Assembly (NCBI GenBank): GCA_035384565.1
Contig: DAOOIT010000035.1
Span: forward strand, 1-64,000
DNA length: 64,000 bases
Reading direction: 5' to 3'
Source: Planctomycetota bacterium
Lineage (GTDB): Bacteria; Planctomycetota; PUPC01; DSUN01
The notes below the pieces were generated by a model that did not search any database, had not been told where the DNA came from, and saw only the letters and a list, made by a program, of their open reading frames with translations. This document shows positions 63,099 through 64,000 of this stretch, piece after piece (within the stretch, counting starts at the first letter, position 1; each line of letters starts with the position of its first letter). A program made the position numbers and the translations under genes.

Positions 63099-64000
63099 AT
63101 GCGCTACCGCGCCATTGCCGCGCTCATCCTTCTCGTCGCCGCCCAACCCTCGCGGGCGCACGGGCCGTTCAGCCTCGCCTGCCCGCGCACGCGCCCCGGC
63201 GGCGTGAAGATTGATGGCGACATCGCGGGGTGGCAGGACGACCGCTTCACCGCCGTGCCCTCCACCCGCCGTTGCTTCGGCCAACCGCGGTCCGACGACG
63301 ACGTGAGTTTCCGCTTCGCGACGATGTGGGACCAGTGGTTCCTCTACGTGGCCGTGGTCGTGCGAGACGACTCGCTCGTCCCAGCCCCCACGCTCGACCG
63401 CCTCTACGAGGGCGACTGCGTGGAGATATGCCTCGACGTAAACAACGACAGCGAAGGCGGTTACGATGCCTCCGACTTCCAGTTCGTCATCTCCCCCACC
63501 GGCGGCCCGGGCAACAAGCCGCGCGTGAACCTCTACCGCAACCCGTTCTATCGCATTGACGACCGCCCCTTCGTTCACGTCGCATCCAACATCACCCCGG
63601 AGGGCTACGTCATCGAGGCCGCCTTCTCGTGGCGCCAGCTCGGCGCCGTGCGGGGCCTCGGCCAGATCGTGGGCTTCGAGATCGGCGTGCGCGATTACGA
63701 CGCCGACGGTTCCAAGAAGGGCATCGCCTGGGCACCCGCCGCCGACCCAGCAGCTAACCCTTTGCGCTGGGGAGACTTAGTGCTCACCAACCAGCCCAAC
63801 GCCGACGTCTCGCTCCTCGTCGAACCCATCCGCGAGCAGAACGAGCGCTGGCAGCGCCTCCTCAGTGGCTCGGCGCGCGAGACCGATAACCAGGTCGCCG
63901 TCACCGTCACCGCCGCGCAAGCCGGCCGCCTCGCCCTCGGCCTCGGCTGGAACCTCCAGTTCCGCGACGGCCGCTTCCCCGACTGGTCCGACGGCGCCTG
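63099..64000 (+). CDS. Secreted protein with CBM9-like domain (cut by window end)
   Basis: At least 300 residues, no stop before the window end. A signal peptide (about 1-21, ALILLVAAQPSRA) precedes GGVKIDGDIAGWQDDRF, FRFATMWDQWFLYVAVVVRDD, LYEGDCVEICLDVNND, PEGYVIEAAFSWRQLG and GFEIGVRDYDADG, the sequence of strands in family 9 carbohydrate-binding-like domains. These bind sugar chain ends and often head larger enzymes, so the missing part may hold a catalytic domain. A consensus promoter lies about 33 bases upstream of the ATG. Confidence 0.84.
   Translation, partial: MRYRAIAALILLVAAQPSRAHGPFSLACPRTRPGGVKIDGDIAGWQDDRFTAVPSTRRCFGQPRSDDDVSFRFATMWDQWFLYVAVVVRDDSLVPAPTLDRLYEGDCVEICLDVNNDSEGGYDASDFQFVISPTGGPGNKPRVNLYRNPFYRIDDRPFVHVASNITPEGYVIEAAFSWRQLGAVRGLGQIVGFEIGVRDYDADGSKKGIAWAPAADPAANPLRWGDLVLTNQPNADVSLLVEPIREQNERWQRLLSGSARETDNQVAVTVTAAQAGRLALGLGWNLQFRDGRFPDWSDGA

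Overview
The window is high-GC (roughly two thirds G+C) and densely coded. Its gene content points to a bacterium of the Planctomycetota/PVC type, most likely an uncultivated one. Indicators are four Gfo/Idh/MocA oxidoreductases (two with Tat signals), a DUF1080 (3-keto-disaccharide hydrolase-type) protein, several TIM-barrel sugar-phosphate isomerases, a Tat-exported sulfatase and DUF362 protein, a prepilin of the Planctomycetes type, HEAT-repeat proteins and many families of short palindromic repeats. This assignment is inferred from gene families only. No rRNA, tRNA or CRISPR array was seen.

Layout. 0.4-5.8 kb (minus): secreted protein; then a PA2779-PA2778-histidine kinase-NtrC regulator operon. 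6-8.6 kb (plus): sugar isomerase, MNT/HEPN toxin-antitoxin pair, membrane protein. 8.7-23.1 kb (minus): a long co-directional block with DUF1080, DeoC, a sugar isomerase, a prepilin behind a sigma-54 promoter, and a rearranged ebo metabolite-traffic cluster (EboE, D, F, C, B, no EboA seen). An Fe-S aldo/keto reductase, a Gfo/Idh protein and an ImmA/IrrE-DUF4411 pair lie within it. 23.8-30.1 kb (plus): phosphate uptake operon pstS1-pstS2-pstC-pstA-pstB1-pstB2-phoU, interrupted between the two ATPases by a four-helix-bundle gene flanked by inverted repeats. 30-39 kb (plus): sugar-type oxidoreductases, two more toxin-antitoxin pairs, a secreted propeller-like protein, a sugar isomerase and a DUF362 protein. 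39.4-46.7 kb: envelope genes (GT39-type transferase, HtrA-like protease, MraY, sugar transferase, PilZ). 46.9-54 kb: sulfatase, DUF4143 ATPase, HEAT protein, Gfo/Idh protein. 54-64 kb: AbrB-like protein, GH32 fructan hydrolase, GyrI-like protein, PaaK-like ligase, solitary N6-adenine methylase, MerR-sigma70 fusion, and a CBM9-like protein cut by the window end.

How the genes work together. Most of the catabolic genes fit a heterotroph that oxidises and isomerises sugars (GH32, sulfatase, DUF1080, Gfo/Idh, sugar isomerases, DeoC). The pst-phoU block is a complete phosphate importer whose two ATPases have complementary defects, so together they would form one good and one degenerate ATP site.

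Two genome-wide habits stand out. Promoters are unusually easy to see: well over a dozen TTGAC-like boxes sit exactly 17 nt from a TANNNT-like -10, and they help choose start codons. Short palindromic elements are everywhere, and several lie in frame inside genes (EboD, EboF, both aldo/keto reductases, the GT39 protein, the sulfatase), adding peptide inserts.
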